Part shown: positions 44,044 to 52,722 of the stretch, one piece after another
How the letters are laid out: every line of letters starts with the position of its first letter
Numbering within the stretch: the first letter of the stretch is position 1
Origin: an uncultured Paraprevotella sp.
GTDB lineage: Bacteria > Bacteroidota > Bacteroidia > Bacteroidales > Bacteroidaceae
Assembly: GCA_900548345.1 (NCBI GenBank)
Contig: URKA01000011.1
Span: 1 to 64,000, forward strand
DNA: 64,000 bases
Direction of reading: 5' to 3'
Notes under the pieces: model-generated
The model's input: the letters and a program-made list of their open reading frames with translations, nothing else
Told to the model about the DNA's origin: nothing
The model's database searches: none
Position numbers and translations under genes: made by a program

Positions 44044-44096
44044 GGTGGCGTTTTGCGCCGAACCTCTTCGTGAAACCTAATAAAAGTACTATACTT

Positions 44097-46364
44097 ATGA
44101 AAAAAAAACTCTTATTGGTGGTCGGTCTGATGGCCACAATGTGTGCCTCGGCACAGGATGCGCTCCGCTATAAGGACGCGTCGCTCCCCGTGGCAGAGCG
44201 TGTGGAAGACTTGATGCGCCGCATGACGCTGCACGAGAAGTGCCTGCAGCTGCAGAACAATTCCACAAGCGACATCAATGCCATTGAGGGCATGTACGGG
44301 AACGAAAGTCCGGGCAGCGTGCACGAGATGAGCAAGTCGGCCGCCGAGGCCGCCCTGTTGTTCGACAAGATGCAGCGCTATCTGCTGTCGCAGACGAGAT
44401 GGGGTATTCCGGCGCTGACCTCGGTGGAAGGTATCGAGGGTGTGTTGCAGAACGGTTGTACTATCTTCCCGCAAGCCATCGCACAGGCCGCTACCTTCAA
44501 CCCCGACCTGGTGGAGCAGATGGCCGGAGCCATCGCCCGTGAGGCGCGTGTTATCGGCGTGCGCCAAGTGTTGTGCCCCGTATTGGATATGGCGCGCGAG
44601 CTGCGCTGGGGGCGTGTGGAAGAGACTTACGGCGAAGACCCTTTCCTGATTGGTGAGATGGGTACGCGCTACGTGCGCGGCGCGCAGGCCGAAGGCGTGG
44701 GAGCCATGCCCAAGCATTTCGTGGCTCACGGCACGCCTTCGGGCGGATTGAACTGCGCCCACGTGTCCGGTGGCGAGCGTGAGCTGCGCAATCTGTACGC
44801 CTATCCCTTTGCCAAGGTGTTCCGCGATGCCGACCCTGTGGCCGTCATGAGTTGCTATAGTGCCTACGACGGTGTGCCTATGGCGCACTCAGCCTATTAT
44901 ATGACCGACTTCCTGCGTGGTGAGTTGGGCTTCAAGGGCTTCGTGTATTCCGACTGGGGCTCTGTCGACCGTCTGCGCATTTTCCATTTCGCCACCGAAT
45001 CTTCGGCCTATGCCGCGAAGAAAGCCTTGGAGGCCGGTATCGACATGGACGTGTGGGACAATGCCTACCAGACGTTGGAAGAGCAGGTGCGGAAGGGAGT
45101 CGTCGACGAGTTCTATATCGACCGCGCCTGCCGCCGTGTGCTGACGGCCAAGTTCCGCTTGGGCCTGTTCGACGACCCCTATGGCGACCCCTCCAAGGTG
45201 GATAAGGTGGTGCGCTGCAAGGAGCACGTGGCCCTGGCCAAGAAGATGGCCGACGAGAGCATCGTGCTGTTGGAGAACAAGAACGATATCCTGCCTCTCG
45301 ACATGAACCGCTACAAGAACATCGCCGTGCTCGGTCCCAACAGCAACTATGGCGTGGTGGGCGACTACGGCTGGGTAGGCCGTGACCACCACGAGTGTGT
45401 CACCCTCTACGACGGGGTGAAGGCCGCCCTGGGCAAGCAGGCCACAGTGACACAGGCCGACGGCTGCGACTGGTGGAGCCAGAACGGTGACGGCATCGCC
45501 GAGGCCGTGCGCCTGACCGAACAGAGCGACCTGGCCATCGTGGCCGTGGGTACGCGCAGCTGGTGGCTCGGCCGCGATGCCAAAGGCAACCGCGCCACGT
45601 CCGGCGAAGGCTTCGACCTCTCGTCGCTGGAGCTGCCCGGACGCCAGCTCGACCTGCTGAAAGCCGTGAAGGCTACGGGAAAGCCCGTGATTGTAGTGCT
45701 CATCACCGGCAAGCCGCTGGTGATGACGTGGGCCAAGGAGAATGCCGATGCCGTGCTGGTGCAGTTCTACGGAGGCGAGCAGCAGGGTAACGCCATGGCT
45801 GATGTGCTGTTGGGCAAGGTGAACCCATCGGGCCGACTGAACGTGTCATTCCCCCGCAGCACGGGCAACACGCCGTGTTTCTACAATTACTATCCCACCG
45901 ACCGCGAGAACGTGTACGACAAGGGCGGCACCTATGAGGAGCCGAGCCTGCACTACATCTTCGAGCGTCCCTATGCCATCTGGAACTTCGGCTATGGTCT
46001 GAGTTATACCGATTTTGAGTACAGCGACCTGCAGCTCAACGATACGGTGTTCGCCGCCGACGGCGTGCTGAAAGCCCGTGTGACGGTGAAGAATACCGGA
46101 AAGCGCGACGGCAAGGAAGTGGTGCAGCTCTACGTGCGCGACAAGATAAGCAGCGTGTCGCAGCCCATACAGGCCTTGAAAGCCTTCAAGAAGGTGGAGG
46201 TGAAAGCCGGCAAGCAGGTGACGGTCGACCTGGAGATGCCTATCGATGAACTAGCGTTCTACAACGAGTACATGAAGCGTGTGGTGGAGCCCGGTGAGTT
46301 CGAGATACAGGTGGGTCGTTCTTCCGACCGGATTCTCTTCAACCGCACCATTGTGGTGAAGTAG
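44097..46364 (+). CDS. GH3 beta-glycosidase, secreted
   Basis: Exported GH3 enzyme of 755 residues. ATG at 44097 gives signal peptide MKKKLLLVVGLMATMCASAQ; a frame open from 43995 reads through the terminator and is not used. The (beta/alpha)8 domain carries EETYGEDPFLIGEMG, PKHFVAHG and the nucleophile Asp286 (GFVYSDWGSVDRL). The alpha/beta sandwich starts near 390 (SIVLLENKNDILPL), and an Fn3-like C-terminal domain ends the protein (VKNTGKRDGKEVVQLYVRD). No PA14 insertion. Family activities include beta-glucosidase, beta-xylosidase and alpha-L-arabinofuranosidase; the motifs do not decide. It is followed by a terminator and then the clan GH-D pair. Confidence 0.88.
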   Translation: MKKKLLLVVGLMATMCASAQDALRYKDASLPVAERVEDLMRRMTLHEKCLQLQNNSTSDINAIEGMYGNESPGSVHEMSKSAAEAALLFDKMQRYLLSQTRWGIPALTSVEGIEGVLQNGCTIFPQAIAQAATFNPDLVEQMAGAIAREARVIGVRQVLCPVLDMARELRWGRVEETYGEDPFLIGEMGTRYVRGAQAEGVGAMPKHFVAHGTPSGGLNCAHVSGGERELRNLYAYPFAKVFRDADPVAVMSCYSAYDGVPMAHSAYYMTDFLRGELGFKGFVYSDWGSVDRLRIFHFATESSAYAAKKALEAGIDMDVWDNAYQTLEEQVRKGVVDEFYIDRACRRVLTAKFRLGLFDDPYGDPSKVDKVVRCKEHVALAKKMADESIVLLENKNDILPLDMNRYKNIAVLGPNSNYGVVGDYGWVGRDHHECVTLYDGVKAALGKQATVTQADGCDWWSQNGDGIAEAVRLTEQSDLAIVAVGTRSWWLGRDAKGNRATSGEGFDLSSLELPGRQLDLLKAVKATGKPVIVVLITGKPLVMTWAKENADAVLVQFYGGEQQGNAMADVLLGKVNPSGRLNVSFPRSTGNTPCFYNYYPTDRENVYDKGGTYEEPSLHYIFERPYAIWNFGYGLSYTDFEYSDLQLNDTVFAADGVLKARVTVKNTGKRDGKEVVQLYVRDKISSVSQPIQALKAFKKVEVKAGKQVTVDLEMPIDELAFYNEYMKRVVEPGEFEIQVGRSSDRILFNRTIVVK

Positions 46365-46400
46365 CCCCCTGTGGGTGGCATGCATGGCACGCCCCTGTTC

Positions 46401-46449
46401 AAACGCGCACTTGTGCGGAAAAGACTCCGTACAAGTGCGCGTTTTCTTC
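46401..46449 (+). terminator. Terminator after GH3
   Basis: Perfect 14-bp inverted repeat (46401-46414 with 46431-46444); the loop itself contains a 3-bp CGG/CCG stem. The 3' arm runs into gttttcttcc. It isolates GH3 from the downstream clan GH-D operon. Confidence 0.8.
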
Positions 46450-46512
46450 CTGCCCGATGTGCTCAAGACAGCATGCCGAAGCATATCTATCATTTTTTGC
46501 AGCGTTTATTCC

Positions 46513-46542
46513 TTTGTACGTCCGTTTTTCTTTGTTCCTTTG
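46513..46542 (+). promoter_or_regulatory. Predicted promoter of the clan GH-D operon
   Basis: TTTG at 46513-46516 and TTCCTTTG at 46535-46542 (one mismatch to TAnnTTTG), spacer 18 nt, 54 nt before the ATG at 46597. Confidence 0.5.
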
Positions 46543-46596
46543 CAGCGGGCGATGACAGACCGTACTTAAATTTAATAACCATAAAACATAGATAAA

Positions 46597-49062
46597 ATGA
46601 AAAACAAAGTCTTATCCAGTCTTTTGTTCATGGTATGCTCTTTTTGTGTGGTTCCGGCCTTTGCTTCCGTACAGAAGGAACTTATCCGGCATGGCGTTTG
46701 GGCCATCTACCTGAATTTGGAAGACGAAGCGGGACACGATTACTGGTTCCGTGCCACACAGAACGGCCATAACCTGTTCTTCCGTTCGCACCCTCAGGTG
46801 AACTACGACAACGAGAACGGCGAGGAGCGTTCGGTCAACTCGGCCTCGTTTGCCACCTATACCGTGGAAGATGTCGCGCTGAGCGACGACTTGGGAACGG
46901 GGCGTTGCCTCACCTTCACTTTCTCGCAGCCCGACAACGGTGACAACATCACCATGACGCAGCGTTTCTACCTGTACGACGGTTGCGATTATCTCGTGAC
47001 CGACCTGAGCATCAGCGGCAGCGAGAAGATACGCTCCAACTACCTGGCACCGGTGAGCAACAAGAACGCACTCTTCTTCTTCGGTACCAATGAGGGCAAG
47101 GATAACTTCCGCCTGCTCAAGGTGCCGTTCGACAACGACTTCTTCGACGGCTACAAGAAGTTTCCGGTGGATTGCCAGACGACATCCTACGAGGCCGGTG
47201 CCGTGATTAACGGCAACAACGGCCATGGTCTGGTGATGGGCTCCGTGGACCACGACCACTGGAAGAGTGCCGTGATGATGGACGCCACGTCGAAGAACGG
47301 CGCCGTGAAGGTCTGCGTGTACTCCGGTGCGGCCGACATCAAGGACGATCCCAAGCAGAGCGAGACGCGCGATGTGATTCCCCACGGCAAACTCGTAGGT
47401 CCCACCATCACCTCCGCACGCATGCTCATTGGTTATTACGAGGATTGGCGCGATGGAATGGAGGATTTTGCTGACCTGTGTACGAAGATTGCCACCCGCA
47501 CTTACGACTGGGAATACGGTACGCCGGTGGGCTGGCAGAGCTGGGGCGTGCTGGCCGAGAAGAACTCTTACGAGGCCAACGTGGAAATCCGCGACTACTA
47601 TAATGACGTGCTGAAACCGGCCGGTTTCGTCAACGACAAGGGTTACCAGATTATCAGTCTGGACGCTTCCGACAACCATTCGGGCAACCAGCACAAGACG
47701 TTCAGTGCGGACTGCGCCAAGAACAACCAGTTTGTGGGTTGCTACGGCACACCGTTCTCCCTGTGGTGGGGCAAGAACGATTTCCCCCGCGAGGGTACGG
47801 TGAATTACGGTGGAAAGGAATATCCCCAGAACAGTCTGGTGCTCTTTGCCAACGGCAAGCCGATGTGGCTGGACAATGCCTGGTGCCGTGACCCGACGCA
47901 TCCCATTACGAAGAGTGACATCAATAACTTCATCGAGAGCGCGGCCGCTGATGGCATCAAGTATATGAAGCTGGACTTCGTCAACTGCGGCATCGTGCAG
48001 GCCGATTCGTATCATGACCCTAACGTGCACACTGCCGTGGAGGCTTACTGCCAAGGCATGAAGTACCTGATGGCCAAGGCCAAGAAAAAAGGCATCTTCA
48101 TCGCCCTGTCCATCGCTCCGCTCTTCCCGCACCAGTTCGCACACTCCCGCCGCATCTCCTGCGACTCGTGGGGCACCATCGGCTGGAGCTCATTCAGCAT
48201 GAATGCCATCAGTGGAGGCTGGTGGACCGACCGCCTGTACCAGTTCAACGACCCCGACGGACTGGTGATGATGGGCTCGTCGGAAAACGGCCAGTTCGGC
48301 CTGACCGAGGGCGAGAACCGTGCCCGTATCACTAACGGTATCTGCAGTGGTATGGTGCTCATGGCCGACAACTTCAGCCCGTCCGACCAGAGCGGCCGCG
48401 GCAGCAACGAGATTTCCCGCCGTCGCGCGCAGAAGTTCCTGATGAACCGCGAAATCAACAAGATGCTGAGCATCGGCAAGTCGTTCCGCCCGGTCTACGG
48501 CCACAAGGAATGGGACGGCACAAGCTGGATCTCCTCCGAGAACTACTTCCAGTACGAGACGGGAGACTACTACTATGTGGCCGTGTTCAACTTTACCAAT
48601 GGCGGTGACATGTACAACCCCACGAACAAGACCCCGTTGCAGGGCACGCTTCCTTGGACTGATCTGGGCTTCGGCACGGCGGACTTCACCGAGGTGCGCG
48701 AGCTGTGGACGGACAAGGTGATTGCCACGACTTCGGAGGGCCTTCCCTATAACGTGCCTTCGGCCGATGCGCGCATGTTCCGCTTCACGAAGTCCAATCC
48801 TACGGGTATTGTTGACGCCATGCAGACGGAGAATGCCGGCAAGCTGACGTTGGTGTCGCTGCCGGACGAGGTCATGGTATATGCGGGCCGCAATATGTCG
48901 TCGGTGCGTGTGTACGACGTGCAGGGCAAACTGCTCAACGGGATGGAATTGGACGACCGCTTGCAGGTGTCGGTGCCCGTCACCGCAGCCAAGGGTGTGG
49001 CCATCGTCAAGGTTCGCTATGCCGATGGGACGGAAGAAACCGGAAAAGTAAATTTTAAATAA
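46597..49062 (+). CDS. Clan GH-D alpha-galactosidase-like hydrolase with C-terminal sorting-like tail
   Basis: Exported protein of 821 residues (signal peptide ending near VPAFAS). An N-terminal beta-supersandwich is followed by a (beta/alpha)8 barrel. It has hallmarks of clan GH-D (GH27/GH36/GH31-like): GWQSWGVLAEKNS, nucleophile Asp460 (YMKLDFVNCG) and acid/base Asp523 (RISCDSWG). It is not a standard GH27 or GH36 by motif wording, so alpha-galactosidase is only a best guess. After the barrel a beta domain leads to a tail (about 745-821, VRVYDVQGKLLNGMEL ... GVAIVKVRYADG) like a type IX sorting domain. It is paralogous to the next gene, 12 nt downstream; both share ordered motifs over the whole length. 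First gene of a three-gene operon with the SGNH esterase. Confidence 0.7.
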   Translation: MKNKVLSSLLFMVCSFCVVPAFASVQKELIRHGVWAIYLNLEDEAGHDYWFRATQNGHNLFFRSHPQVNYDNENGEERSVNSASFATYTVEDVALSDDLGTGRCLTFTFSQPDNGDNITMTQRFYLYDGCDYLVTDLSISGSEKIRSNYLAPVSNKNALFFFGTNEGKDNFRLLKVPFDNDFFDGYKKFPVDCQTTSYEAGAVINGNNGHGLVMGSVDHDHWKSAVMMDATSKNGAVKVCVYSGAADIKDDPKQSETRDVIPHGKLVGPTITSARMLIGYYEDWRDGMEDFADLCTKIATRTYDWEYGTPVGWQSWGVLAEKNSYEANVEIRDYYNDVLKPAGFVNDKGYQIISLDASDNHSGNQHKTFSADCAKNNQFVGCYGTPFSLWWGKNDFPREGTVNYGGKEYPQNSLVLFANGKPMWLDNAWCRDPTHPITKSDINNFIESAAADGIKYMKLDFVNCGIVQADSYHDPNVHTAVEAYCQGMKYLMAKAKKKGIFIALSIAPLFPHQFAHSRRISCDSWGTIGWSSFSMNAISGGWWTDRLYQFNDPDGLVMMGSSENGQFGLTEGENRARITNGICSGMVLMADNFSPSDQSGRGSNEISRRRAQKFLMNREINKMLSIGKSFRPVYGHKEWDGTSWISSENYFQYETGDYYYVAVFNFTNGGDMYNPTNKTPLQGTLPWTDLGFGTADFTEVRELWTDKVIATTSEGLPYNVPSADARMFRFTKSNPTGIVDAMQTENAGKLTLVSLPDEVMVYAGRNMSSVRVYDVQGKLLNGMELDDRLQVSVPVTAAKGVAIVKVRYADGTEETGKVNFK

Positions 49063-49073
49063 TAAACTTATAC

Positions 49074-51221
49074 ATGAAGAAAACCGTATTGAATCTATTG
49101 TGGGTCCTGTTGCTTGCGGCCGTGTGTCCGTGGGGCCCGCTGAATGCCAAGGAAGTGGTCGTCAAGAACGCCGATGTGGTTGCCCAAAGCGGCAAATGGA
49201 CCATCATTTACTACGAGAAGAACAAGAGTTTTTACGTGACCTGCCGCATGACCGGTAAGGAGAAGCAGGACGTGTTGTCCGACTTCACGCCAGAGGCCAC
49301 TTACGACATTGCCGGCGGAGGCAGCCGCACGGTGAACGCCTCGTCGTTCGGCCGGGTGACCTATGAGAAAAAGAAAATCAAGGATGCGTTCGGCAAGGGC
49401 GTATGTTTCAGCTTCCTGTTCTCCGCCCCCGACAACGGCGACAAGGTGGCCCTGCGCCAGAACTTCTACGTGTATGGCGGACATGAATACATGCTCACCG
49501 ACGCCTCGGTGGAAGGTGATGCCTCGCTGCGCTCCAACTATATCGCGCCCGTGAAAGTGGCTGCCGGTTTTGCGCCCTTTGAGGCCGACGTCGACAACCG
49601 CATGTTGAAGGTGCCTTTCGACAACGACGGTTTTGTGCGCTACCATTATGCTCCGCTGGACCGCGAACAGACTTCTTATGAGGTCAGTGCCCTCTTTTCG
49701 GGCAAGACGCGCCGCGGCATCGTTCTCGGCTCGGTGGAACATAACCACTGGAAGAGTGCCGTAAAGATGAAGGCCCATGGCAACAAGGTGTTCGACACCC
49801 TGACCCTCTTCTCCGGCGTGGCCGACAACGAGACGCGCGACGTGCTTCCGCACGGTAAGCTCTGCGGTCCCGTGGTTCGTTCCGCCCGCATGTTCATCGG
49901 CTGCTATGCCGACTGGCGCGAGGGTATGGAAGCATTCGCCACGGCCAACACGCTGGTGCAGCCCATGCGTGATACATGGAAGCGCGGCACTCCCTTCGGC
50001 TGGCAGAGCTGGGGCGTGATGGCCGACAAGAACTCTTTTGAGGTGGATACCGATGTGGCCGACTATTTCCACAGCACGCTGAAACCGGCCGGTTTTTGCA
50101 ACGACCAGGGCGTGAATATCATCAGCATCGATGCGTGGGACAATCTTTCGCACGAGCAGAAGATGGAACTGTGCAAGCGCTGCGAGGCCAACGGACAGAT
50201 TGCCGGAACCTACCAGACGCCTTTCTGCCTCTGGTGGAACGAGGATATGCTGAAGACCCACAAGCTGGAAGGCCAGGACGAATATACGGGATGGGACTGC
50301 GTGCTGAAGGTCAACGGCCAGCCGTACAAGTACGACGGTGCCTACTGTCTCGACCCCACGCACCCCGGAACCAAGGCGCGCATCCGGTATGACGTGGGCC
50401 GCCTGAAAGCGGAGGGCTTTAAGTATGTGAAGGTGGACTTCACCGACAACGGCATCATAGAGGCCGACTCTTATTATAACCCGGCGGTCAAGACGGGTGT
50501 GGAGGCCTACAACGAAGGCTTCTCTTACTTCCTGCAGGAGGCCGACAAGGGCGAACCGCTCTTCATCGCGCTCTCCATCGCTCCCGTCTTTCCCTACCAG
50601 TACGGTAACTCCCGCCGTATCGCCTGCGACACATGGGGCAAAATCAATCAGTCTGAATATAGCCTGAACGCCGTGGGCGGCGGATGGTGGACAAACAATT
50701 TCTACCAGTACAACGACCCCGACCACATGGTGCTTGTGGGCAACGACGAGGTGAAGGAGACCGAGGGCGAGAACCGCGCCCGTGTGACTAACGGTGCCAT
50801 AAGCGGTATGTTGCTGGTGTCCGACAACTATAGCCTGAACGACAAGTCAGGCCGTGGCGACGCCCGTCTGTCGCGCGAACGTGCCGAGAAGGTGCTGATG
50901 AACCGCGACGTGAATGAGTTGGGTAACTTGGGCCGCGCCTTCCGTCCCGTTTATGGCTACAAGCCTTTCAACGGGAACGCGTGGGATGCCGAGAACTGCT
51001 TCCTCAGACATACGGATGAATACCTCTATGTGGCCGTGGTGAACTTCAAGGAAGAGGCGTTGGATGGCAGCCTGCCTTTCGAGGCCCTGGACATCAAGGC
51101 CGGTGCCTTCGATGAGGTGAAGGAACTGTGGACGGGCGAGACCGTCTCCGTGCCGGGCGACCGGTTGGACTATTCCGTGCCGGCCAAGGATGCAAGAATC
51201 TATCGTTTCCATAAAAAGTAA
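49074..51221 (+). CDS. Clan GH-D alpha-galactosidase-like hydrolase (paralogue)
   Basis: Exported protein of 715 residues, signal peptide ending near GPLNA. The same architecture as the preceding gene product, but without the C-terminal sorting-like tail. Clan GH-D signatures: GWQSWGVMADKNSFE, nucleophile Asp455 (YVKVDFTDNG) and acid/base Asp519 (RIACDTWG), with shared segments PTHPGTK and ALSIAPVFPYQYGNSRR. A tandem duplication followed by divergence is likely. Different linkages or sugars may be cut by the two enzymes. The 10-nt gap to the SGNH gene marks them as an operon. Activity is not established by sequence. Confidence 0.7.
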   Translation: MKKTVLNLLWVLLLAAVCPWGPLNAKEVVVKNADVVAQSGKWTIIYYEKNKSFYVTCRMTGKEKQDVLSDFTPEATYDIAGGGSRTVNASSFGRVTYEKKKIKDAFGKGVCFSFLFSAPDNGDKVALRQNFYVYGGHEYMLTDASVEGDASLRSNYIAPVKVAAGFAPFEADVDNRMLKVPFDNDGFVRYHYAPLDREQTSYEVSALFSGKTRRGIVLGSVEHNHWKSAVKMKAHGNKVFDTLTLFSGVADNETRDVLPHGKLCGPVVRSARMFIGCYADWREGMEAFATANTLVQPMRDTWKRGTPFGWQSWGVMADKNSFEVDTDVADYFHSTLKPAGFCNDQGVNIISIDAWDNLSHEQKMELCKRCEANGQIAGTYQTPFCLWWNEDMLKTHKLEGQDEYTGWDCVLKVNGQPYKYDGAYCLDPTHPGTKARIRYDVGRLKAEGFKYVKVDFTDNGIIEADSYYNPAVKTGVEAYNEGFSYFLQEADKGEPLFIALSIAPVFPYQYGNSRRIACDTWGKINQSEYSLNAVGGGWWTNNFYQYNDPDHMVLVGNDEVKETEGENRARVTNGAISGMLLVSDNYSLNDKSGRGDARLSRERAEKVLMNRDVNELGNLGRAFRPVYGYKPFNGNAWDAENCFLRHTDEYLYVAVVNFKEEALDGSLPFEALDIKAGAFDEVKELWTGETVSVPGDRLDYSVPAKDARIYRFHKK

Positions 51222-51231
51222 ACCATAAGAG

Positions 51232-51909
51232 ATGAAAAGGTTATCATTGATGGCTTGGGCAATGGCCTTATGTTGCCTGACCCTGCCTGCGAATGCACAG
51301 AAACATATCGCCCGTGAATATATCGAATGGTCCGACGTATGGTTGACGGGGGCCGACAAGACGGACAAACCGCATGTGTTGCTCTTGGGTAACTCCATCA
51401 CACGAGGCTACCAGCCGAAGGTGGAGAAGCGTCTCGAAGGCAAGGCTTACGTGGGACGTCTGTCCGGTTCCAAGAGCGTGGGCGACCCTGCCTTGCTCGA
51501 CGAGGTGGCCGCCATCCTCAAGCACAACCATTTCGACGTGATTCACTTCAACAACGGCCTGCATGGCTTTGACTATACCGAAGAGGAGTATGCAAAGGCC
51601 TTCCCGAAACTGGTCAAGACCATCCGCAAGTACGCTCCGCATGCCAAACTGATTTGGGCTACCATCACCCCGGTACGTCAGGGCGAGGGCATGAAGGAGC
51701 TGGCGCCCATCACGGAACGCCTGAAAGTGCGCAACGAGATTGCGTTGAAGTACATCCATAGCCAGGGCATCGAGGTGGACGACCTGTGGGGCCTGGTCAT
51801 CGACCACCCCGAATACTATGCCGGAGGCGACGGTACGCATCCCGTTGACGCAGGTTTCGAGGTGCTGGCCGACCAGGTGGCGAAGGTGGTGGAGCAGGCT
51901 TTGCCATGA
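51232..51909 (+). CDS. SGNH/GDSL-family esterase
   Basis: Small exported hydrolase of 225 residues, signal peptide MKRLSLMAWAMALCCLTLPANA. SGNH blocks: GNSITRG with nucleophile Ser55, HFNNGLHGFD (block III, NG instead of GxND) and GGDGTHPVDAG with Asp200 and His203. Likely removes acetyl or other acyl groups from carbohydrates, given its place directly after two clan GH-D enzymes and 10 nt from the second. Lipid-directed activity is possible but less likely in this context. A strong hairpin follows the stop. Confidence 0.8.
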   Translation: MKRLSLMAWAMALCCLTLPANAQKHIAREYIEWSDVWLTGADKTDKPHVLLLGNSITRGYQPKVEKRLEGKAYVGRLSGSKSVGDPALLDEVAAILKHNHFDVIHFNNGLHGFDYTEEEYAKAFPKLVKTIRKYAPHAKLIWATITPVRQGEGMKELAPITERLKVRNEIALKYIHSQGIEVDDLWGLVIDHPEYYAGGDGTHPVDAGFEVLADQVAKVVEQALP

Positions 51910-51942
51910 GGTAACCGGAAGCTATACGGATTGTAACCATAT

Positions 51943-51977
51943 ACGAGGGTGCCGGCTCCATAAGCCGGCACCCTCGT
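51943..51977. terminator. 15-bp perfect hairpin after the SGNH gene
   Basis: Perfect 15-bp GC-rich stem (51943-51957 with 51963-51977) with a 5-nt loop, 33 nt after the SGNH stop. No T-tract follows, but position and strength fit an operon terminator or an RNA 3'-end stabiliser. Confidence 0.7.
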
Positions 51978-52219
51978 GGCGTTAGGAAGTACCGTTCAAA
52001 TGGTGCTTTTTTGAAGGATGGGATGCGAAGGTGCTTGTGAAGTGCCCCGAAAACTTCAAGGAAAAGATGTGCGTAAATCCGTGTTCTATCACATTCGTAT
52101 GGGAAAAATGACACGAATAGTGCATTTATGGCATTCTGAACAAAAATCCCTATTATTTGCATCATTTTTACTACCCGAACAGCTTTTTTAGTGTTTACTT
52201 TGCATTGCAGTTAGTTAAT

Positions 52220-52285
52220 ATTGAGATTAGGTTAATGATTGGTTTTACGGGTTAGTGTTTAAGGGTAAGAAGATTGTTTTTAGGA
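52220..52285 (+). repeat. Leader-like element, copy 2 (orphan)
   Basis: Shares agattaggttaatgatt (52224-52240) and a second block, gtttaagg followed by taagaagattgtt (from 52257), with 1928-1995. Here no gene of convincing length follows. It is preceded by tttactttgc, a near match to a -7 box, so it may still be transcribed. Confidence 0.45.
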
Positions 52286-52494
52286 TAATTGTTTTTCACA
52301 CGTACATTCCCTTTTTGATGTTTGACCCCGATTCTCCCCATGTGGGGGATGGACCGATATGTGTTGTCTGGCGGAAGTTGTCCTGTCGGGCGTATCATCG
52401 TATACCTGTGGCCGCAGGTTGCCTTTTGGGGCTTCTTGCATATCCGACGGTTTGAACTCCTGCCATAAAGTTCCCGAAGTTCTGAGATAAACTA

Positions 52495-52578
52495 TAAATA
52501 AAAGTTTTATTTTTAAAACCAGAACTTTTATTTTCAAAAATAAAACTTTTGTTTTCAAAACCAAAGCTTTTATTTTAA
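52495..52578. repeat. Array of four 21-nt A/T-tract repeats, copy 2
   Basis: Units at 52495-52515, 52516-52536, 52537-52557 and 52558-52578, with the same length, number and A/T-tract layout as 24605-24688, and again preceded by actata. Unit sequences differ at several bases between the arrays, so they are not a recent duplication. Phased A-tracts suggest bent DNA. Confidence 0.75.
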
Positions 52579-52652
52579 GTTTTGGTCCTGCGTTGAATGA
52601 GAACATGGCCGCAGAGCCGGATGATGGGGCGGAGCGTGGCATCCAAATAAAG

Positions 52653-52684
52653 CCGCCATTGACGTTTTGGACGGTCAATGGCGG
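52653..52684 (-). terminator. Terminator of the GH43/FG-GAP operon
   Basis: An 11-bp perfect stem (52653-52663 with 52674-52684) with a 10-nt loop; on the - strand it is followed by a CTTTATTT-type tail. It lies 38 nt after the FG-GAP stop at 52723. Confidence 0.75.
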
Positions 52685-52722
52685 GCTACACTTGAAATTT
52701 GAGTGATGACGGATTCAGACCG

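Larger units (their letters stand above)
51910..52722. other. 813-nt intergenic region between convergent operons
   Basis: Contains, in order, a 15-bp hairpin (51943-51977), the second copy of the leader-like element (52220-52285), the second 21-nt repeat array (52495-52578) and a hairpin that ends the - strand FG-GAP gene (52653-52684). No supported gene: the short frames at 52255 (+) and 52280-52678 (-) have no homology-like features, and the latter runs through the array. It may be a decayed gene or insertion remnant, because a leader-like element here has no gene after it. Confidence 0.55.

Noticed and set aside
43995..44096. Longer N-terminus for the GH3 protein
   Set aside because: It is the translation of the GC-rich terminator; ATG at 44097 starts the signal peptide.
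52255..52455. 66-codon + strand frame after the leader-like element
   Set aside because: Short, low-complexity start and no recognisable domain; the start overlaps the leader-like element itself. A decayed gene cannot be excluded.
52280..52678. 132-codon - strand frame with repeated LKIKVLV-type units
   Set aside because: It runs through the second 21-nt array and the terminator hairpin of the FG-GAP gene; no signal or domain is seen.
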